From Yokenella regensburgei ATCC 49455 (GTDB taxonomy: Bacteria > Pseudomonadota > Gammaproteobacteria > Enterobacterales > Enterobacteriaceae): a stretch of DNA of 64,000 bases. Shown here piece by piece: positions 10,527 to 25,679 of the stretch (the stretch's first letter is position 1; each line of letters starts with the position of its first letter). A program made the position numbers and the translations under genes. The DNA lies in assembly GCF_000735455.1 (NCBI RefSeq), contig NZ_JMPS01000020.1, positions 1 through 64,000 on the forward strand, written 5' to 3'. The notes under the pieces were generated by a model. That model was given only the letters and a program-made list of their open reading frames with translations. It searched no databases and was not told where the DNA came from.

Positions 10527-12026
10527 ATGGCTCAATCACATTTATTGGCAGAAAGAATTTCCCGGCTAAGCGCGGCACTGGAGAAAGGGCTGTATGAACG
10601 TAGCCACGCCATTAGGCTCTGCCTGCTGGCAGCACTCAGCGGCGAGAGCGTGTTCCTGCTTGGGCCGCCTGGTATCGCTAAAAGCCTGATTGCTCGTCGC
10701 CTGAAATTTGCTTTCCAGCATGCGCGCGCGTTTGAATATCTGATGACGCGTTTCTCCACCCCGGAAGAAGTGTTTGGCCCACTCTCGATTCAGGCGCTAA
10801 AAGATGAAGGGCGATATGAGCGACTGACCGCCGGATATCTTCCGGAAGCTGAAATCGTCTTTCTCGATGAGATCTGGAAAGCGGGCCCGGCCATCCTGAA
10901 CACTCTGCTTACCGCCATCAACGAACGCAGCTTCCGCAACGGTGCCAACGAAGCCAAAATCCCAATGCGCCTGCTGGTAGCCGCATCGAACGAACTCCCG
11001 GAAGCCGACAGCAGCCTTGAAGCACTGTACGACCGTATGCTTATTCGCCTGTGGATGGATAAAGTGCAGGAGAAGGGAAACTTCCGCTCCATGCTGGTCA
11101 GCCAGCAGGATGAAAACGAAAACCCGGTTCCTGCAAGCGTGCAGGTTACGGATGAAGAGTTTGTGCAGTGGCAAAAGGATATCGGCAGCGTCAGGCTGAC
11201 AGACAGCGTTTTCGAGCTCATCTACCAGCTTCGCCAACAGCTCGATACCTTGCCAAGCGCGCCCTATGTGTCCGATCGGCGCTGGAAAAAGGCGATCCGT
11301 TTACTGCAGGCCAGCGCCTTCTTCAGCGGTCGCGACGCCATTGCACCTATCGATCTTATCCTGCTGAAAGACTGTCTGTGGCACAACGCCGAAAGCATGC
11401 ATCTGATGCAACATCAGCTGGAGATATTGATGACCGGGCACGCCTGGCAGCAGCAGGCCATGCTGAACCGCCTGGGAGCAATTACCCAGCGACGTATCCA
11501 GCTTCAACAACAGCAAAGCGACAAAACTGCGCTGAAAGTGACCCGCGTCGGCGGCATGTTTAGCCGTAAACCTCATTACGAGCTACCGGCAGAGTTGCAA
11601 GATAACCTCCTCACTCTGCTGCTCCAGCAGCCGTTGAAGCTTCACGATATCAACGTCGTTCACATCACCTTTGATCGCCCGGCGCTCGAGCTGTGGCTGG
11701 AAAAGGGAGGTGAAATTCGCGGCAAGCTCAACGGTATTGGCTTTGCTCAGGTGGTGAATCTGGAGGTCGACGCCAGCCAGCATCTGGTTGTACGCGACGT
11801 GAGTCTGCAGGGATCGCGGTTGACCCTGCCCGGCATTGCCGCCCAGGAGAACATGCCGGAAGAGATAAAACAGCAACTGGACGCGCTCGATGAAGAGTGG
11901 CACCAGCAGCACAACCGCTTCAGTGAACAGCAAAAATGCCTGTTTGTGCATAGCGACTGGTTAGGTCGCATTGAGTCCAGTCTGCAGGATGTCGGCGCGC
12001 AGATTAAACAGGCCCGTCAATGCTGA
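10527..12026 (+). CDS. ravA: MoxR-family AAA+ ATPase RavA
   Basis: This 499-residue cytoplasmic hexameric ATPase forms a cage with the inducible lysine decarboxylase LdcI in E. coli and works with ViaA. The AAA+ module at about residues 20-290 has Walker A GPPGIAKS, Walker [10 protein letters not shown] and sensor 1 region [15 protein letters not shown]. The C-terminal third is the LARA region that contacts LdcI. It closely matches E. coli RavA (498 aa). viaA starts 7 bases before its stop, implying translational coupling. Confidence 0.96.
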   Translation: MAQSHLLAERISRLSAALEKGLYERSHAIRLCLLAALSGESVFLLGPPGIAKSLIARRLKFAFQHARAFEYLMTRFSTPEEVFGPLSIQALKDEGRYERLTAGYLPEAEIVFLDEIWKAGPAILNTLLTAINERSFRNGANEAKIPMRLLVAASNELPEADSSLEALYDRMLIRLWMDKVQEKGNFRSMLVSQQDENENPVPASVQVTDEEFVQWQKDIGSVRLTDSVFELIYQLRQQLDTLPSAPYVSDRRWKKAIRLLQASAFFSGRDAIAPIDLILLKDCLWHNAESMHLMQHQLEILMTGHAWQQQAMLNRLGAITQRRIQLQQQQSDKTALKVTRVGGMFSRKPHYELPAELQDNLLTLLLQQPLKLHDINVVHITFDRPALELWLEKGGEIRGKLNGIGFAQVVNLEVDASQHLVVRDVSLQGSRLTLPGIAAQENMPEEIKQQLDALDEEWHQQHNRFSEQQKCLFVHSDWLGRIESSLQDVGAQIKQARQC

Positions 12027-13471
12027 CGCTGGATACACTGAACGTCATGCTCTCCGTCAGCGAGGAGGGCCTCATTGAAGAGATGCTCCTCGCGCTGTTA
12101 GCCTCACCACAGCTGGCACTGTTCTTTGAGAAATTTCCCCGCCTGAAGCACGCCATCACCGAAGATATCCCGCGCTGGCGGGAGTCGTTGAAAAATCGCC
12201 TCAAAGAGGTCGATGTTCCGCCGGAGCTGGCGGATGAGGTGATGTGCTATCAGCAGTGTCAGAAGCTTTCGACAACGCAGTTTATCGTTCAGCTACCACA
12301 AACCCTGACGCTGCTGCATAAGCTGCAGTCGCCCTTCGCCGCTCAGGCGCAACAGCTGGTGGACGGCAATGCCACCTTTACCCCGGCGTTACACACGCTC
12401 TTTTTACAGCGCTGGCGGCTAAGTCTGGTGGTGCAAACTACCACCCTCAATCAGCAACTGCTTGAAGAGGAGCGGGAACAACTGCTGAGTGAAGTTCAGG
12501 AACGAATGACCTTAAGCGGGCAGTTGGATCCGGTGCTTGTCGAGAATGAAAACGCTGCCGGTCGCCTGTGGGATATGAGCGCAGGCCAGCTCAAGCGCGG
12601 CGATTATCAGCTTATCGTTAAATATGGTGAGTTTCTGACCCAGCAGCCGGAGCTTTTGCAGCTTGCAGAACAGCTCGGGCGCTCGCGGGAAGCGAAATCC
12701 GTGCCGAAGAAAGACTCACCGATGGAAACCTTCCGCACCCTGGTGCGTGAACCTGCAACCGTTCCGGAACAGGTTGATGGCCTCCAGCAGAGCGACGATA
12801 TTCTGCGCCTGCTGCCACCGGAGCTGGCGACGCTTGGGATAACCGAGCTGGAATACGAGTTTTATCGCCGGCTGGTGGAGAAACAGCTGCTGACGTATCG
12901 TCTGCACGGCGACGCCTGGCGCGAGAAGGTGAGTGAGCGTCCGGTAGTCCATCAGGATGTTGAGCAGCAGCCGCGTGGACCATTCATCGTCTGCGTGGAT
13001 ACCTCGGGCTCCATGGGCGGATTCAATGAACAGTGTGCGAAAGCCTTTTGCCTGGCGCTGATGCGCGTCGCGCTGGCTGATAACCGCCGCTGTTTCATTA
13101 TGCTGTTCTCCAGCGAAGTGGTGCGTTACGAGCTGACCGGGCGCCAGGGGATCGAGCAGGCGATCCGTTTTCTAAGCCAGCGCTTTCGCGGCGGCACCGA
13201 TATTGCCAGCTGCTTTCGCGCCATTATAGAAAGAATGCAGGAAGCGGCATGGGCGGACGCCGATGCGGTCGTGATTTCTGACTTTATTGCCCAGCGACTG
13301 CCGGACGATGTGGTGGAGAAAGTGAAAGAGTTGCAGCATCGTCACCAGCACCGTTTTCACGCGGTGGCAATGTCCGTTCATGGCAAACCCGGCATCATGC
13401 GCATCTTCGATCATATCTGGCGCTTTGATACCGGGCTGCGGAGCCGCCTGCTGCGTCGCTGGCGGCGTTAA
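12020..13471 (+). CDS. viaA: VWA-domain protein ViaA
   Basis: This 483-residue partner of RavA has an alpha-helical N-terminal region (about 1-300) and a C-terminal von Willebrand factor A domain (about 315-475). The domain carries the MIDAS motif VDTSGSMGG (DxSxS) and later the GGTD and ISDF metal-site segments. In E. coli ViaA stimulates RavA ATPase, and the pair has been linked to respiratory complexes and aminoglycoside sensitivity. It ends 3 bases before the convergent asnA stop. Confidence 0.96.
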   Translation: MLTLDTLNVMLSVSEEGLIEEMLLALLASPQLALFFEKFPRLKHAITEDIPRWRESLKNRLKEVDVPPELADEVMCYQQCQKLSTTQFIVQLPQTLTLLHKLQSPFAAQAQQLVDGNATFTPALHTLFLQRWRLSLVVQTTTLNQQLLEEEREQLLSEVQERMTLSGQLDPVLVENENAAGRLWDMSAGQLKRGDYQLIVKYGEFLTQQPELLQLAEQLGRSREAKSVPKKDSPMETFRTLVREPATVPEQVDGLQQSDDILRLLPPELATLGITELEYEFYRRLVEKQLLTYRLHGDAWREKVSERPVVHQDVEQQPRGPFIVCVDTSGSMGGFNEQCAKAFCLALMRVALADNRRCFIMLFSSEVVRYELTGRQGIEQAIRFLSQRFRGGTDIASCFRAIIERMQEAAWADADAVVISDFIAQRLPDDVVEKVKELQHRHQHRFHAVAMSVHGKPGIMRIFDHIWRFDTGLRSRLLRRWRR

Positions 13472-13474
13472 GTC

Positions 13475-14467
13475 TTACAGCAGAGCGCCGACGTTCTCAC
13501 GAACCTGCTGCGGCCATACGCCACACTGAACCTGACCGATGTGCGGCAGCTGCAGCAGAAGCATAGTTAAACGCGACTGGCCGATACCACCACCGATGGT
13601 CTGCGGCATCTCACCGCGCAGCAGCGCCTGGTGCCATTCCAGCTGCAGACGATCTTCATCACCGGTGATCGCCAGCTGACGTTTCAGGGCGTCAGCATCA
13701 ACACGGATCCCCATAGAAGAGAGCTCAAAAGCATCTTCCAGAACCGGGTTCCACACCAGGATATCCCCATTGAGTCCGGCAAAACCGGAAGCCGACGGCG
13801 TGCTCCAGTCATCATAATCCGGCGCACGTACATCGTGACGCTTACCGTCACTCAGTTTGCCACCGATACCAATCAGGAATACCGCGCCAAGCTCTTTGGC
13901 AATTGCGCGCTCACGACCCTTTTCGTCAAGCGTCGGGTAGCGGCTCAGCAGCTCCTGGCTGTGAACAAAGTGGATCTGCTCTGGCAGGAACGGTGCCAGA
14001 CCAAACTCTTTACTTACCGCCGCCTCGGTGGCTTTGATCCCCTGCCAGATTGCTTCAACAGTGGCTTTCAGCGTACCGGTATGACGCTCTCCATCACCCA
14101 TCACGCGCTCCCAGTCCCACTGGTCAACGTATACGGAGTGAATAGGAGAGAGACGGTCTTCATCGGGGCGAAGGGCTTTCATGTGCGTGTACAGCCCTTC
14201 GCCCGCGCTGAAGTCGTGTTGTCCCAGGGTTTGACGCTTCCACTTCGCAAGGGAATGAACCACTTCGAACTGGGCGTCTGGCAGTGTTTTCACTTTCACC
14301 TGCACCGCTTTTTCGCAACCGGATAAGTTATCCTGCGTCCCGTCACCCACGCGGCTTAAGATTGGTGCCTGAACTTCAATCAGCCCAAGCTTATCTTCCA
14401 GCTGGCGTGAAAAGTGGGACTTAACGAAACTGATCTGGCGTTGTTTTGCGATATAAGCGGTTTTCAT
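13475..14467 (-). CDS. asnA: Ammonia-dependent asparagine synthetase AsnA
   Basis: This 330-residue class II aminoacyl-tRNA-synthetase-like enzyme makes asparagine from aspartate, ammonia and ATP through an aspartyl-AMP intermediate. The start [20 protein letters not shown] and the C-terminal [14 protein letters not shown] (class II motif 3-like, ATP-binding Arg) match E. coli AsnA (330 aa). It is divergent from asnC, its activator, over 152 bases. The ATG is preceded by an AGGAG Shine-Dalgarno sequence. Confidence 0.98.
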   Translation of the reverse strand: MKTAYIAKQRQISFVKSHFSRQLEDKLGLIEVQAPILSRVGDGTQDNLSGCEKAVQVKVKTLPDAQFEVVHSLAKWKRQTLGQHDFSAGEGLYTHMKALRPDEDRLSPIHSVYVDQWDWERVMGDGERHTGTLKATVEAIWQGIKATEAAVSKEFGLAPFLPEQIHFVHSQELLSRYPTLDEKGRERAIAKELGAVFLIGIGGKLSDGKRHDVRAPDYDDWSTPSASGFAGLNGDILVWNPVLEDAFELSSMGIRVDADALKRQLAITGDEDRLQLEWHQALLRGEMPQTIGGGIGQSRLTMLLLQLPHIGQVQCGVWPQQVRENVGALL

Positions 14468-14619
14468 TTTTATTTACTCCTGCGTCCTGTTGCTGTTGAT
14501 TAAGCAACAAAAAGCGGGTTCAATTCAATAATCAACAAACAAAATCGCCATTGCACTTTTAATTCGTTAAAATCAGGCGCTAAAATTATCATAATCATCA
14601 ATCTTCATAAGAAAAAACG

Positions 14620-15078
14620 ATGGAAAATTATCAGATCGACAATCTGGACCGCAGCATACTTGAGGTGCTGATGGCCAATGCGCGTACGGCCTACGCTGAG
14701 CTGGCCAAACAGTTTGGCGTAAGCCCCGGGACCATTCACGTTCGGGTAGAGAAGATGAAGCAGGCGGGCATCATCACTGGGGCACGTATCGACGTCAGCC
14801 CAAAACAGCTCGGTTACGACGTCTGCTGTTTTATCGGCATTATATTGAAGAGCGCAAAAGACTATCCGTCTGCGCTGGCGAAGCTTGAAAGTCTGGATGA
14901 GGTGACCGAGGCCTACTACACCACCGGACACTACAGCATCTTCATTAAAGTCATGTGCCGATCGATTGATGCCCTGCAGCAGGTACTTATCAACAAGATC
15001 CAAACAATCGATGAAATTCAGTCCACCGAAACTCTGATCTCCCTGCAGAACCCGATCATGCGTACCATTCGCCCGTGA
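14620..15078 (+). CDS. asnC: Lrp/AsnC-family regulator AsnC
   Basis: This is a 152-residue feast/famine transcription factor. The N-terminal winged HTH (about 5-60, including AELAKQFGVSPGTIHVRVEKMKQAG) is followed by a RAM/ligand-binding ACT-like domain (about 70-150). In E. coli AsnC activates asnA in the absence of asparagine and represses its own gene; the divergent arrangement here is the same. Transcription from asnC runs towards mioC and oriC, limited by a terminator that overlaps the stop codon. Confidence 0.97.
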   Translation: MENYQIDNLDRSILEVLMANARTAYAELAKQFGVSPGTIHVRVEKMKQAGIITGARIDVSPKQLGYDVCCFIGIILKSAKDYPSALAKLESLDEVTEAYYTTGHYSIFIKVMCRSIDALQQVLINKIQTIDEIQSTETLISLQNPIMRTIRP

Positions 15079-15090
15079 TCGGGCTTTTTT
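15051..15090 (+). terminator. asnC intrinsic terminator
   Basis: An 8-bp stem CCCGATCA (15051-15058) / TGATCGGG (15076-15083) is followed by CTTTTTT. The left arm lies within the last asnC codons and the right arm contains the TGA stop. It should reduce read-through towards oriC. Confidence 0.85.
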
Positions 15091-15099
15091 AATCCCCTG

Positions 15100-15108
15100 T
15101 TTTCCACA
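15100..15108 (+). promoter_or_regulatory. DnaA-box-like site upstream of mioC
   Basis: TTTTCCACA is one mismatch from the DnaA-box consensus TTATCCACA. It lies 61 bases upstream of the mioC start, where E. coli has the DnaA box that represses the mioC promoter. Confidence 0.55.
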
Positions 15109-15168
15109 GGTAGATCCCAGCCCGCTCACAGCGTACAATACGCCACTCAGACTCTGGAGCAGGCATTC

Positions 15169-15612
15169 ATGGCGGATATTACTCTCATCAGCGGCAGCAC
15201 CCTTGGCGGTGCCGAATATGTAGCAGAACACCTGGCCGAAAAGCTGGAAGACGCGGGCTTTACGACCGAAACGCAGCATGGGCCGCTGTTGGATGACCTT
15301 GATCCCCAAAGTATCTGGTTAGTTATCTGTTCTACCCACGGTGCCGGAGATATTCCGGATAACCTGCAGCCGTTTTACGACTGCCTGCTGGAGCAGAAAC
15401 CCGATCTTAGCGATGTTCGCTTTGGCGCTATCGGGATCGGCAGTCGCGAATACGACACCTTCTGTGGCGCTATCGACAAGCTGGACAGCGCACTGAAAGC
15501 CTGCGGGGCGAAGCAGACTGGCGACACCCTGAAGATCAACATTCTCGAGCACGATATTCCTGAAGATCCGGCTGAGGTTTGGCTGGGATCGTGGAAAAAC
15601 TTGATCAAGTAG
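15169..15612 (+). CDS. mioC: Flavodoxin-like protein MioC
   Basis: This 147-residue FMN-binding flavodoxin-fold protein has the FMN phosphate loop SGSTLGGAEYVAE near the N-terminus. The flavin-contacting loops STHGAGDIPDN and GIGSREYDTFCG are also present. E. coli MioC (147 aa) has been reported to act in biotin synthase electron transfer. Transcription runs straight into oriC, which begins just past the stop. Confidence 0.97.
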   Translation: MADITLISGSTLGGAEYVAEHLAEKLEDAGFTTETQHGPLLDDLDPQSIWLVICSTHGAGDIPDNLQPFYDCLLEQKPDLSDVRFGAIGIGSREYDTFCGAIDKLDSALKACGAKQTGDTLKINILEHDIPEDPAEVWLGSWKNLIK

Positions 15613-15991
15613 ATGAACAAATCGTGCGATCGTATGTGGATAACTCTGGTTAAAACCTTGGATCAACCAGTAGTTATCCAATGAATAACGATTGGTCAGT
15701 TTTTGAGTTGTGCATAACCCTTCATTTTGATCCCAGCTTATACGGACCAGGATCACCGATCATTCACAGCGAATGATCCAGAATAACTCTTTGATCTTAA
15801 AAAGCGGATCCGACTTATCAACAAGACATGGCGATCCTAATAAGAGATCACAATAGAACAGATCTCTAAATAAAAAGATCTTCTTTTTAATACTCAGGAT
15901 CCCAGTGCTTTCTCGAAAGACTAAAGTTGAGTAGAATCCACGGCCCGGGCATCAATCCATTTTCAAACCGCTTTACGCGAGGCAGACCACC
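15613..15991. other. Chromosomal replication origin oriC
   Basis: This non-coding gap between mioC and mnmG is oriC, inverted relative to the usual E. coli drawing. DnaA boxes are R4 TGTGGATAA (15635-15643), R3 TTATCCAAT (15674-15682), R2 TGTGCATAA (15709-15717) and R1 TTATCAACA (15815-15823). Thirteen GATC Dam/SeqA sites fall between 15628 and 15901. The A/T-rich unwinding region is at 15837-15880. Bases about 15905-15991 hold the mnmG leader. Replication forks leave in both directions from here. Confidence 0.97.
15837..15880 (-). repeat. oriC 13-mer repeats (DNA unwinding element)
   Basis: Three GATC-started A/T-rich 13-mers are read on the minus strand: R GATCTCTTATTAG (15837-15849), M GATCTGTTCTATT (15852-15864) and L GATCTTTTTATTT (15868-15880). 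The M and R copies equal the E. coli 13-mers as I recall them; L differs by one base. Confidence 0.93.
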
Positions 15992-17881
15992 ATGTTTTAT
16001 CAGGATCCTTTTGACGTCATCATCATTGGCGGGGGTCACGCAGGCACTGAGGCCGCAATGGCAGCAGCGCGAATGGGCCAACAGACCCTGCTTTTGACAC
16101 ACAATATCGACACGCTGGGGCAGATGAGCTGCAACCCGGCCATTGGCGGTATTGGGAAAGGACACCTGGTAAAAGAAGTGGATGCTCTCGGCGGGCTGAT
16201 GGCAAAAGCTATCGATCAGGCAGGCATTCAGTTTAGGATACTAAACGGCAGCAAAGGCCCGGCAGTGCGTGCTACTCGTGCACAAGCTGACCGCGTACTC
16301 TACCGTCAGGCAGTGCGCACCGCACTCGAGAATCAACCGAATCTGATGATTTTCCAGCAGGCGGTTGAAGATCTGATCGTCGAAAACGATCGTGTCGTGG
16401 GTGCAGTCACCCAGATGGGCCTGAAGTTCCGTGCCAAAGCGGTAGTGCTGACCGTGGGGACTTTCCTCGACGGTAAGATCCACATTGGTCTGGATAACTA
16501 CAGCGGTGGCCGTGCAGGCGATCCGCCGTCCATTTCGCTGTCACGCCGTCTGCGTGAATTGCCGCTGCGCGTAAATCGCCTGAAAACCGGTACTCCGCCA
16601 CGTATTGACGCGCGCACTATCGATTTCAGCGTTCTGGCACAGCAGCACGGTGATAACCCGATGCCGGTATTCTCATTCATGGGGTCGGTTGAACAACATC
16701 CGCGCCAGGTGCCGTGCTACATCACACACACCAATGAAAAAACCCATGACGTGATCCGTAATAACCTCGATCGCAGCCCGATGTATGCCGGTGTGATCGA
16801 AGGGATCGGCCCGCGTTACTGCCCATCCATCGAAGACAAAGTGATGCGCTTTGCCGATCGCAATCAGCATCAGATCTTCCTTGAGCCGGAAGGACTCACC
16901 TCCAACGAAATTTATCCAAACGGTATCTCCACCAGCCTGCCGTTTGATGTCCAGATGCAGATTGTTCGCTCCATGCAGGGGATGGAAAATGCGCGTATCG
17001 TTCGTCCTGGCTATGCCATCGAGTACGATTTCTTTGACCCGCGCGATCTAAAACCGACGCTTGAGAGCAAATTCATCGAAGGTCTGTTCTTTGCTGGTCA
17101 GATCAACGGCACCACCGGATACGAAGAAGCCGCTGCCCAGGGTCTGCTTGCCGGGCTTAACGCCGCGCGTTTCTCAGCGGAGAAAGAAGGTTGGGCGCCA
17201 GGCCGTTCTCAGGCATACCTTGGGGTGCTGGTGGACGATCTCTGTACTCTGGGAACCAAAGAGCCGTACCGTATGTTTACCTCTCGCGCTGAATATCGCC
17301 TGATGCTGCGTGAAGACAACGCCGATCTGCGCCTGACCGAAGTGGGTCGTGAGCTGGGTCTGGTGGATGACGAACGTTGGGCGCGTTTCAACGACAAGCT
17401 GGAAACCATTGAGCGTGAACGCCAGCGTCTGAAATCGACTTGGGTGAACCCGACCGCTGAGTCTGCACCGGAAGTGAACGCTCACCTGACGGCACCGCTG
17501 TCGCGTGAAGCCAGCGGTGAAGATCTGCTGCGCCGCCCGGAAATGACCTACGAACAGCTGGTTCAACTTAGCGCATTTGCTCCGGGTCTTGAAGATACCG
17601 AAGCCGCTGAACAGGTTGAGATTCAGGTGAAATACGAAGGGTATATCGCGCGTCAGCAGGATGAGATTGAAAAACAGCAGCGCAATGAAAATACGCTGCT
17701 GCCGGCAACGCTCGATTACCGCCAGGTCAATGGCCTCTCTAACGAAGTCATTGCCAAGCTTAACGATCACAAACCGGTATCGATAGGCCAGGCTTCGCGT
17801 ATTTCCGGGATCACCCCGGCTGCAATCTCCATCCTGCTGGTCTGGTTGAAAAAACAGGGTATGCTGCGCCGCAGCGCATAA
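15992..17881 (+). CDS. mnmG: tRNA U34 carboxymethylaminomethyl synthase subunit MnmG
   Basis: This 629-residue FAD enzyme works with MnmE to install (carboxymethyl)aminomethyl groups at wobble U34 of several tRNAs. The FAD dinucleotide-binding motif [13 protein letters not shown] is at residues about 10-22. The GidA signatures [15 protein letters not shown] ([15 protein letters not shown]) and [16 protein letters not shown] are present, as is the C-terminal helical tRNA/MnmE-binding domain. E. coli MnmG is also 629 aa. The partner gene mnmE is also in this window, at 48.8-50.1 kb. Confidence 0.98.
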   Translation: MFYQDPFDVIIIGGGHAGTEAAMAAARMGQQTLLLTHNIDTLGQMSCNPAIGGIGKGHLVKEVDALGGLMAKAIDQAGIQFRILNGSKGPAVRATRAQADRVLYRQAVRTALENQPNLMIFQQAVEDLIVENDRVVGAVTQMGLKFRAKAVVLTVGTFLDGKIHIGLDNYSGGRAGDPPSISLSRRLRELPLRVNRLKTGTPPRIDARTIDFSVLAQQHGDNPMPVFSFMGSVEQHPRQVPCYITHTNEKTHDVIRNNLDRSPMYAGVIEGIGPRYCPSIEDKVMRFADRNQHQIFLEPEGLTSNEIYPNGISTSLPFDVQMQIVRSMQGMENARIVRPGYAIEYDFFDPRDLKPTLESKFIEGLFFAGQINGTTGYEEAAAQGLLAGLNAARFSAEKEGWAPGRSQAYLGVLVDDLCTLGTKEPYRMFTSRAEYRLMLREDNADLRLTEVGRELGLVDDERWARFNDKLETIERERQRLKSTWVNPTAESAPEVNAHLTAPLSREASGEDLLRRPEMTYEQLVQLSAFAPGLEDTEAAEQVEIQVKYEGYIARQQDEIEKQQRNENTLLPATLDYRQVNGLSNEVIAKLNDHKPVSIGQASRISGITPAAISILLVWLKKQGMLRRSA

Positions 17882-17892
17882 CTTATCGAAAA

Positions 17893-17959
17893 ATGCCCGG
17901 CAGCGCTTGCCGGGTCTGGAACGAAAGCCGGATAAGCCGAAATCGCTATCCGGCTCATC
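17893..17959. repeat. REP/BIME-like palindromes
   Basis: Two adjacent hairpins occupy the mnmG-rsmG gap: TGCCCGGCA...TGCCGGG near 17893-17916, and GCCGGATAAG...CTATCCGGC near 17932-17956. The second has the GCCGGAT core of enterobacterial REP elements. They may act in mRNA stability between the two genes. Confidence 0.65.
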
Positions 17960-17979
17960 ACCGCAAACAGGTATTCACC

Positions 17980-18603
17980 GTGCTCAACAAACTCTCTCGT
18001 CTGCTGGATGAAGCAGGTATTTCGCTCACCGATCACCAGAAAAATCAGCTGGTGGCCTATGTCGAATTGCTCAACAAATGGAACAAGGCGTACAACCTGA
18101 CCTCAGTACGTGACCCGAACGAGATGCTGGTGCGTCATATCCTCGACAGCATCGTCGTGGCTCCACACCTGCAGGGCAGTCGTTTTATCGATGTGGGTAC
18201 AGGCCCGGGCTTACCCGGTATTCCGCTGGCTATCGTTCTGCCGCACTGCCACTTCACGCTGCTCGACAGCCTTGGCAAACGCGTGCGCTTCCTGAAGCAG
18301 GTACAGCATGAGCTGAAACTGGAGAATGTTGCTCCGGTGCAGAGCCGTGTGGAAGCGTTTCCGGCCGAACCGCCGTTTGACGGTGTTATCAGCCGTGCAT
18401 TTGCCTCACTGACCGATATGGTGAACTGGTGTCAGCACCTGCCTGGCAGGGAAGGGCGCTTCTATGCGCTGAAGGGGATTTTACCTGAAGATGAGATAGC
18501 GCAGCTGCCGGAAGGTTTTGTTGTTGAAAAATCAATCAAGCTTCAGGTGCCACATCTTGATGGCGAACGTCATTTAGTGCTCATAAAGCCAAACAAAATT
18601 TAA
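17980..18603 (+). CDS. rsmG: 16S rRNA m7G527 methyltransferase RsmG
   Basis: This 207-residue Rossmann-fold SAM-dependent methyltransferase modifies G527 of 16S rRNA. The SAM-binding motif is [16 protein letters not shown], followed by [15 protein letters not shown]. The frame is open further upstream, but the GTG at 17980 ([16 protein letters not shown]) aligns with the E. coli start and gives the same 207-residue length. Loss of this enzyme gives low-level streptomycin resistance in E. coli. Confidence 0.96.
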   Translation: MLNKLSRLLDEAGISLTDHQKNQLVAYVELLNKWNKAYNLTSVRDPNEMLVRHILDSIVVAPHLQGSRFIDVGTGPGLPGIPLAIVLPHCHFTLLDSLGKRVRFLKQVQHELKLENVAPVQSRVEAFPAEPPFDGVISRAFASLTDMVNWCQHLPGREGRFYALKGILPEDEIAQLPEGFVVEKSIKLQVPHLDGERHLVLIKPNKI

Positions 18604-19217
18604 TTTTCATCAAAAAAAATGGAAAAAACAGGGGCGCTGGAATGTTAATAAATGAGACCGATTGCCGCAGCATATCTGGTTACATTTAACCCAGCGTTAA
18701 CCTGATTTTATCGCCGATTTAACGAGCAATAGCGTACCGGAATTTCTAATAATCAAGCGCATGATTATTAGCGGGCTAAACGTATAAGCATGACTAACAC
18801 TCTGATGTTAAATTTTTATTATAAATGTCAATCAGGGGTTTTTATTGTGTATATGGCTTTTTCGAAAACCGAGGTTCAGTTTCATCTTAATTTTCAAATG
18901 GATGAAAACCAGCATTTTTCGCGCCTATTTAATCGAATCAGCAGCGTAATGTTTAATTTGTGATCTGCTCCACGCTTTGTATTCAGGGTTTTCGCGTTAT
19001 TTGCATTTTTGTTTGATCGTTCACAGAATCGTCAAAACGTGAAAAACAGCACGGCGGAAAATTATTTAAACATTTATTCACCTTTTAGCTACTTAATGTT
19101 TGAAATCACCGGTGCGCACCGTATAATTTGACCGCTTTTTGATGCTTGACTCTAAGCCTTAAAGAACGTTTTATACGACACGCGACATACCTCGAAGGGA
19201 GCAGGAGTAAAAACGTG
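18604..19217 (+). promoter_or_regulatory. atp operon leader and promoter region
   Basis: This is a 614-base gap without a convincing gene. It is A/T-rich. A promoter-like pair TTGAAA (19100-19105) / TATAAT (19122-19127), spaced 16 bases, precedes atpI, with the palindrome GGTGCGCACC (19111-19120) in the spacer. A second possible pair is TTGACT (19146-19151) with TTTATA (19170-19175). The atpI Shine-Dalgarno sequence is GCAGGAG. I see nothing else in 18604-19090. Confidence 0.6.
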
Positions 19218-20421
<1,204 letters not shown>

Positions 20422-20448
20422 TTTTTAACCAACACTACTACGTTTTAA

Positions 20449-20724
<276 letters not shown>

Positions 20725-20764
20725 TAACAACCTAAGCCACAGATATTTTAAGAGGTATTGTGCT

Positions 20765-21235
20765 GTGAACATGAACGCAACAATCCTCGGCCAGGCCATC
20801 GCGTTTGTTCTTTTCGTATGGTTCTGCATGAAGTACGTATGGCCGCCTTTAATGGCTGCCATCGAAAAACGTCAAAAAGAGATTGCTGACGGCCTTGCTT
20901 CTGCAGAACGTGCTAAGAAAGATTTGGACCTTGCACAGGCCAACGCGACCGACCAGCTGAAAAAAGCGAAAGCGGAAGCCCAGGTGATTATTGAGCAGGC
21001 GAACAAACGTCGCTCTCAGATTCTGGACGAAGCAAAAGCTGAAGCAGAACAGGAACGTAACAAAATCGTTGCACAGGCGCAGGCTGAAATTGAAGCTGAG
21101 CGTAAACGTGCCCGCGAAGAGTTACGTAAGCAAGTTGCTCACCTGGCTGTTGCTGGCGCCGAGAAGATCATCGAACGTTCCGTGGATGAAGCTGCTAACA
21201 GCGACATCGTGGACAAACTTGTCGCTGAACTGTAA
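20765..21235 (+). CDS. atpF: ATP synthase Fo subunit b
   Basis: This 156-residue subunit has one N-terminal membrane helix (about 5-25) and a long charged helix that dimerises as the peripheral stalk linking Fo to F1. It is rich in A/E/K heptads ([26 protein letters not shown] stretch, residues about 62-85). The start is GTG ([14 protein letters not shown]), giving the E. coli length of 156. Confidence 0.98.
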   Translation: MNMNATILGQAIAFVLFVWFCMKYVWPPLMAAIEKRQKEIADGLASAERAKKDLDLAQANATDQLKKAKAEAQVIIEQANKRRSQILDEAKAEAEQERNKIVAQAQAEIEAERKRAREELRKQVAHLAVAGAEKIIERSVDEAANSDIVDKLVAEL

Positions 21236-21249
21236 GGAGGGAGGGGCTG

Positions 21250-21783
21250 ATGTCTGAATTTGTAACGGTAGCTCGCCCCTACGCCAAAGCAGCTTTTGAC
21301 TTTGCCGTCGAACACCAAAGCGTAGAACACTGGCAGAACATGCTGGCGTTTGTCGCCGAAGTGACAAAAAACGAACAGATGGCTGAGCTTCTCTCTGGCG
21401 CTTTGGCGCCGGAAACGCTCGCTAACTCGTTTATCGCCGTATGCGGTGAGCAGCTGGACGACAATGGCCAGAACCTGATTCGGGTTATGGCTGAAAACGG
21501 TCGTCTGAACGCGCTCCCGGATGTTCTTGAGCAGTTTGTTCACCTGCGTGCCGCTAGTGAGGCAATCGCGGAAGTCGAAGTGACTTCTTCTGCGCAATTA
21601 AGTGAACAGCAGCTTGCGAAGATCAGCAGTGCGATGGAAAAACGTCTGTCACGCAAAGTTAAGCTGAATTGCAAAATCGATAAGTCTGTAATGGCAGGCG
21701 TTATCATCCGAGCGGGTGATATGGTCATTGATGGCAGCGTACGCGGCCGTCTTGAGCGCCTTGCAGACGTCTTGCAGTCTTAA
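21250..21783 (+). CDS. atpH: ATP synthase F1 subunit delta
   Basis: This is the 177-residue OSCP/delta subunit. Its N-terminal helical domain caps the alpha3beta3 crown and its C-terminal domain (e.g. [18 protein letters not shown]) binds subunit b. The conserved C-terminal signature [22 protein letters not shown] is present. It lies 14 bases after atpF and 12 before atpA. Confidence 0.98.
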   Translation: MSEFVTVARPYAKAAFDFAVEHQSVEHWQNMLAFVAEVTKNEQMAELLSGALAPETLANSFIAVCGEQLDDNGQNLIRVMAENGRLNALPDVLEQFVHLRAASEAIAEVEVTSSAQLSEQQLAKISSAMEKRLSRKVKLNCKIDKSVMAGVIIRAGDMVIDGSVRGRLERLADVLQS

Positions 21784-21795
21784 GGGGACTGGAGC

Positions 21796-23337
21796 ATGCA
21801 ACTGAATTCCACCGAAATCAGCGAACTGATCAAGCAGCGCATTGCTCAGTTCAATGTAGTGAGTGAAGCTCACAACGAAGGTACTATTGTTTCTGTAAGT
21901 GACGGTGTTATCCGCATTCACGGCCTTGCCGATTGTATGCAGGGTGAAATGATTTCCCTGCCGGGTAACCGTTACGCTATCGCACTGAACCTGGAGCGCG
22001 ACTCCGTTGGTGCGGTAGTTATGGGTCCGTACGCTGACCTTGCCGAAGGCATGAAGGTTAAATGTACTGGTCGTATCCTGGAAGTTCCGGTTGGCCGTGG
22101 CCTGCTGGGTCGTGTGGTTAACACCCTGGGTGCGCCAATCGACGGTAAAGGTCCGGTTGAGCACGATGGCTTCTCTCCAATCGAAGTTATCGCACCGGGC
22201 GTAATCGACCGTCAGTCCGTAGATCAGCCAGTTCAGACCGGTTATAAATCCGTTGATGCCATGATCCCAATCGGTCGTGGTCAGCGTGAGCTTATCATCG
22301 GTGACCGTCAGACCGGTAAAACCGCGATGGCTGTCGATGCGATCATCAACCAGCGTGATTCCGGCATCAAATGCGTATACGTAGCAATCGGCCAGAAAGC
22401 GTCCACCATTTCTAACGTGGTACGTAAGCTGGAAGAGCACGGCGCACTGCAGAATACCATCGTTGTGGTCGCTACCGCGTCTGAATCCGCCGCACTGCAG
22501 TACCTGGCTCCGTATGCCGGTTGCGCAATGGGCGAATATTTCCGTGACCGTGGTGAAGATGCACTGATCGTTTACGATGACCTGTCCAAACAGGCTGTTG
22601 CATACCGTCAGGTTTCCCTGCTGCTCCGTCGTCCGCCAGGACGTGAAGCATTCCCGGGCGACGTATTCTATCTCCACTCTCGTCTGCTGGAGCGCGCATC
22701 CCGCGTAAACGCTGAATACGTTGAGAACTTCACCAAAGGTGAAGTGAAAGGCAAAACCGGTTCTCTGACCGCGCTGCCGATCATCGAAACCCAGGCCGGT
22801 GACGTTTCCGCGTTCGTTCCGACTAACGTAATTTCCATTACCGATGGTCAGATCTTCCTGGAAACCAACCTGTTTAACTCCGGTATTCGTCCGGCGGTTA
22901 ACCCGGGTATCTCCGTATCCCGTGTTGGTGGTGCTGCTCAGACCAAGATCATGAAAAAACTGTCCGGTGGTATTCGTACCGCGCTGGCACAGTATCGTGA
23001 ACTGGCGGCGTTCTCCCAGTTTGCATCCGACCTTGACGATGCAACCCGTAAACAGCTGGACCACGGTCAGAAAGTGACCGAGTTGCTGAAGCAGAAACAG
23101 TATGCGCCGATGTCTGTTGCGCAGCAGTCTCTGGTTCTGTTCGCTGCTGAACGTGGCTATCTGTCTGATGTAGAACTGGCGAAAATCGGTAGCTTCGAAG
23201 CCGCACTGTTGGCTTACGTTGACCGTGATCATGCTCCGCTGATGCAAGAGATTAACCAGTCCGGTGGCTATAACGACGAAATCGAAGGCAAGCTGAAAGG
23301 CATCCTCGATTCCTTCAAAGCAACCCAGTCCTGGTAA
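21796..23337 (+). CDS. atpA: ATP synthase F1 subunit alpha
   Basis: This is the 513-residue non-catalytic nucleotide-binding subunit. The P-loop is GDRQTGKTA (residues about 169-177). The arginine finger lies in [14 protein letters not shown] (E. coli R376), and the N-terminal beta-barrel precedes residue 95. E. coli AtpA is 513 aa. A very long antisense frame overlaps this gene but looks like a coding shadow. Confidence 0.99.
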   Translation: MQLNSTEISELIKQRIAQFNVVSEAHNEGTIVSVSDGVIRIHGLADCMQGEMISLPGNRYAIALNLERDSVGAVVMGPYADLAEGMKVKCTGRILEVPVGRGLLGRVVNTLGAPIDGKGPVEHDGFSPIEVIAPGVIDRQSVDQPVQTGYKSVDAMIPIGRGQRELIIGDRQTGKTAMAVDAIINQRDSGIKCVYVAIGQKASTISNVVRKLEEHGALQNTIVVVATASESAALQYLAPYAGCAMGEYFRDRGEDALIVYDDLSKQAVAYRQVSLLLRRPPGREAFPGDVFYLHSRLLERASRVNAEYVENFTKGEVKGKTGSLTALPIIETQAGDVSAFVPTNVISITDGQIFLETNLFNSGIRPAVNPGISVSRVGGAAQTKIMKKLSGGIRTALAQYRELAAFSQFASDLDDATRKQLDHGQKVTELLKQKQYAPMSVAQQSLVLFAAERGYLSDVELAKIGSFEAALLAYVDRDHAPLMQEINQSGGYNDEIEGKLKGILDSFKATQSW

Positions 23338-23386
23338 CGTCTGACGGCCTGTCTTCGGGCAGGCCGTAGGCATTGAGGAGAAGCTC

Positions 23387-25659
<2,273 letters not shown>

Positions 25660-25679
25660 CGCCTTAATCGGAGGGTGAT

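Noticed and set aside
12618..12983. Antisense frame within viaA and similar frames inside gyrB, yidC and mnmE
   Set aside because: They lie wholly inside conserved genes, have low-complexity Arg/Ala/Pro-rich translations and no start signals.
19146..19217. A TTG-initiated N-terminal extension of AtpI
   Set aside because: The ATG at 19218 has a good GGAG site and gives the family length. The TTG overlaps a possible -35 element.
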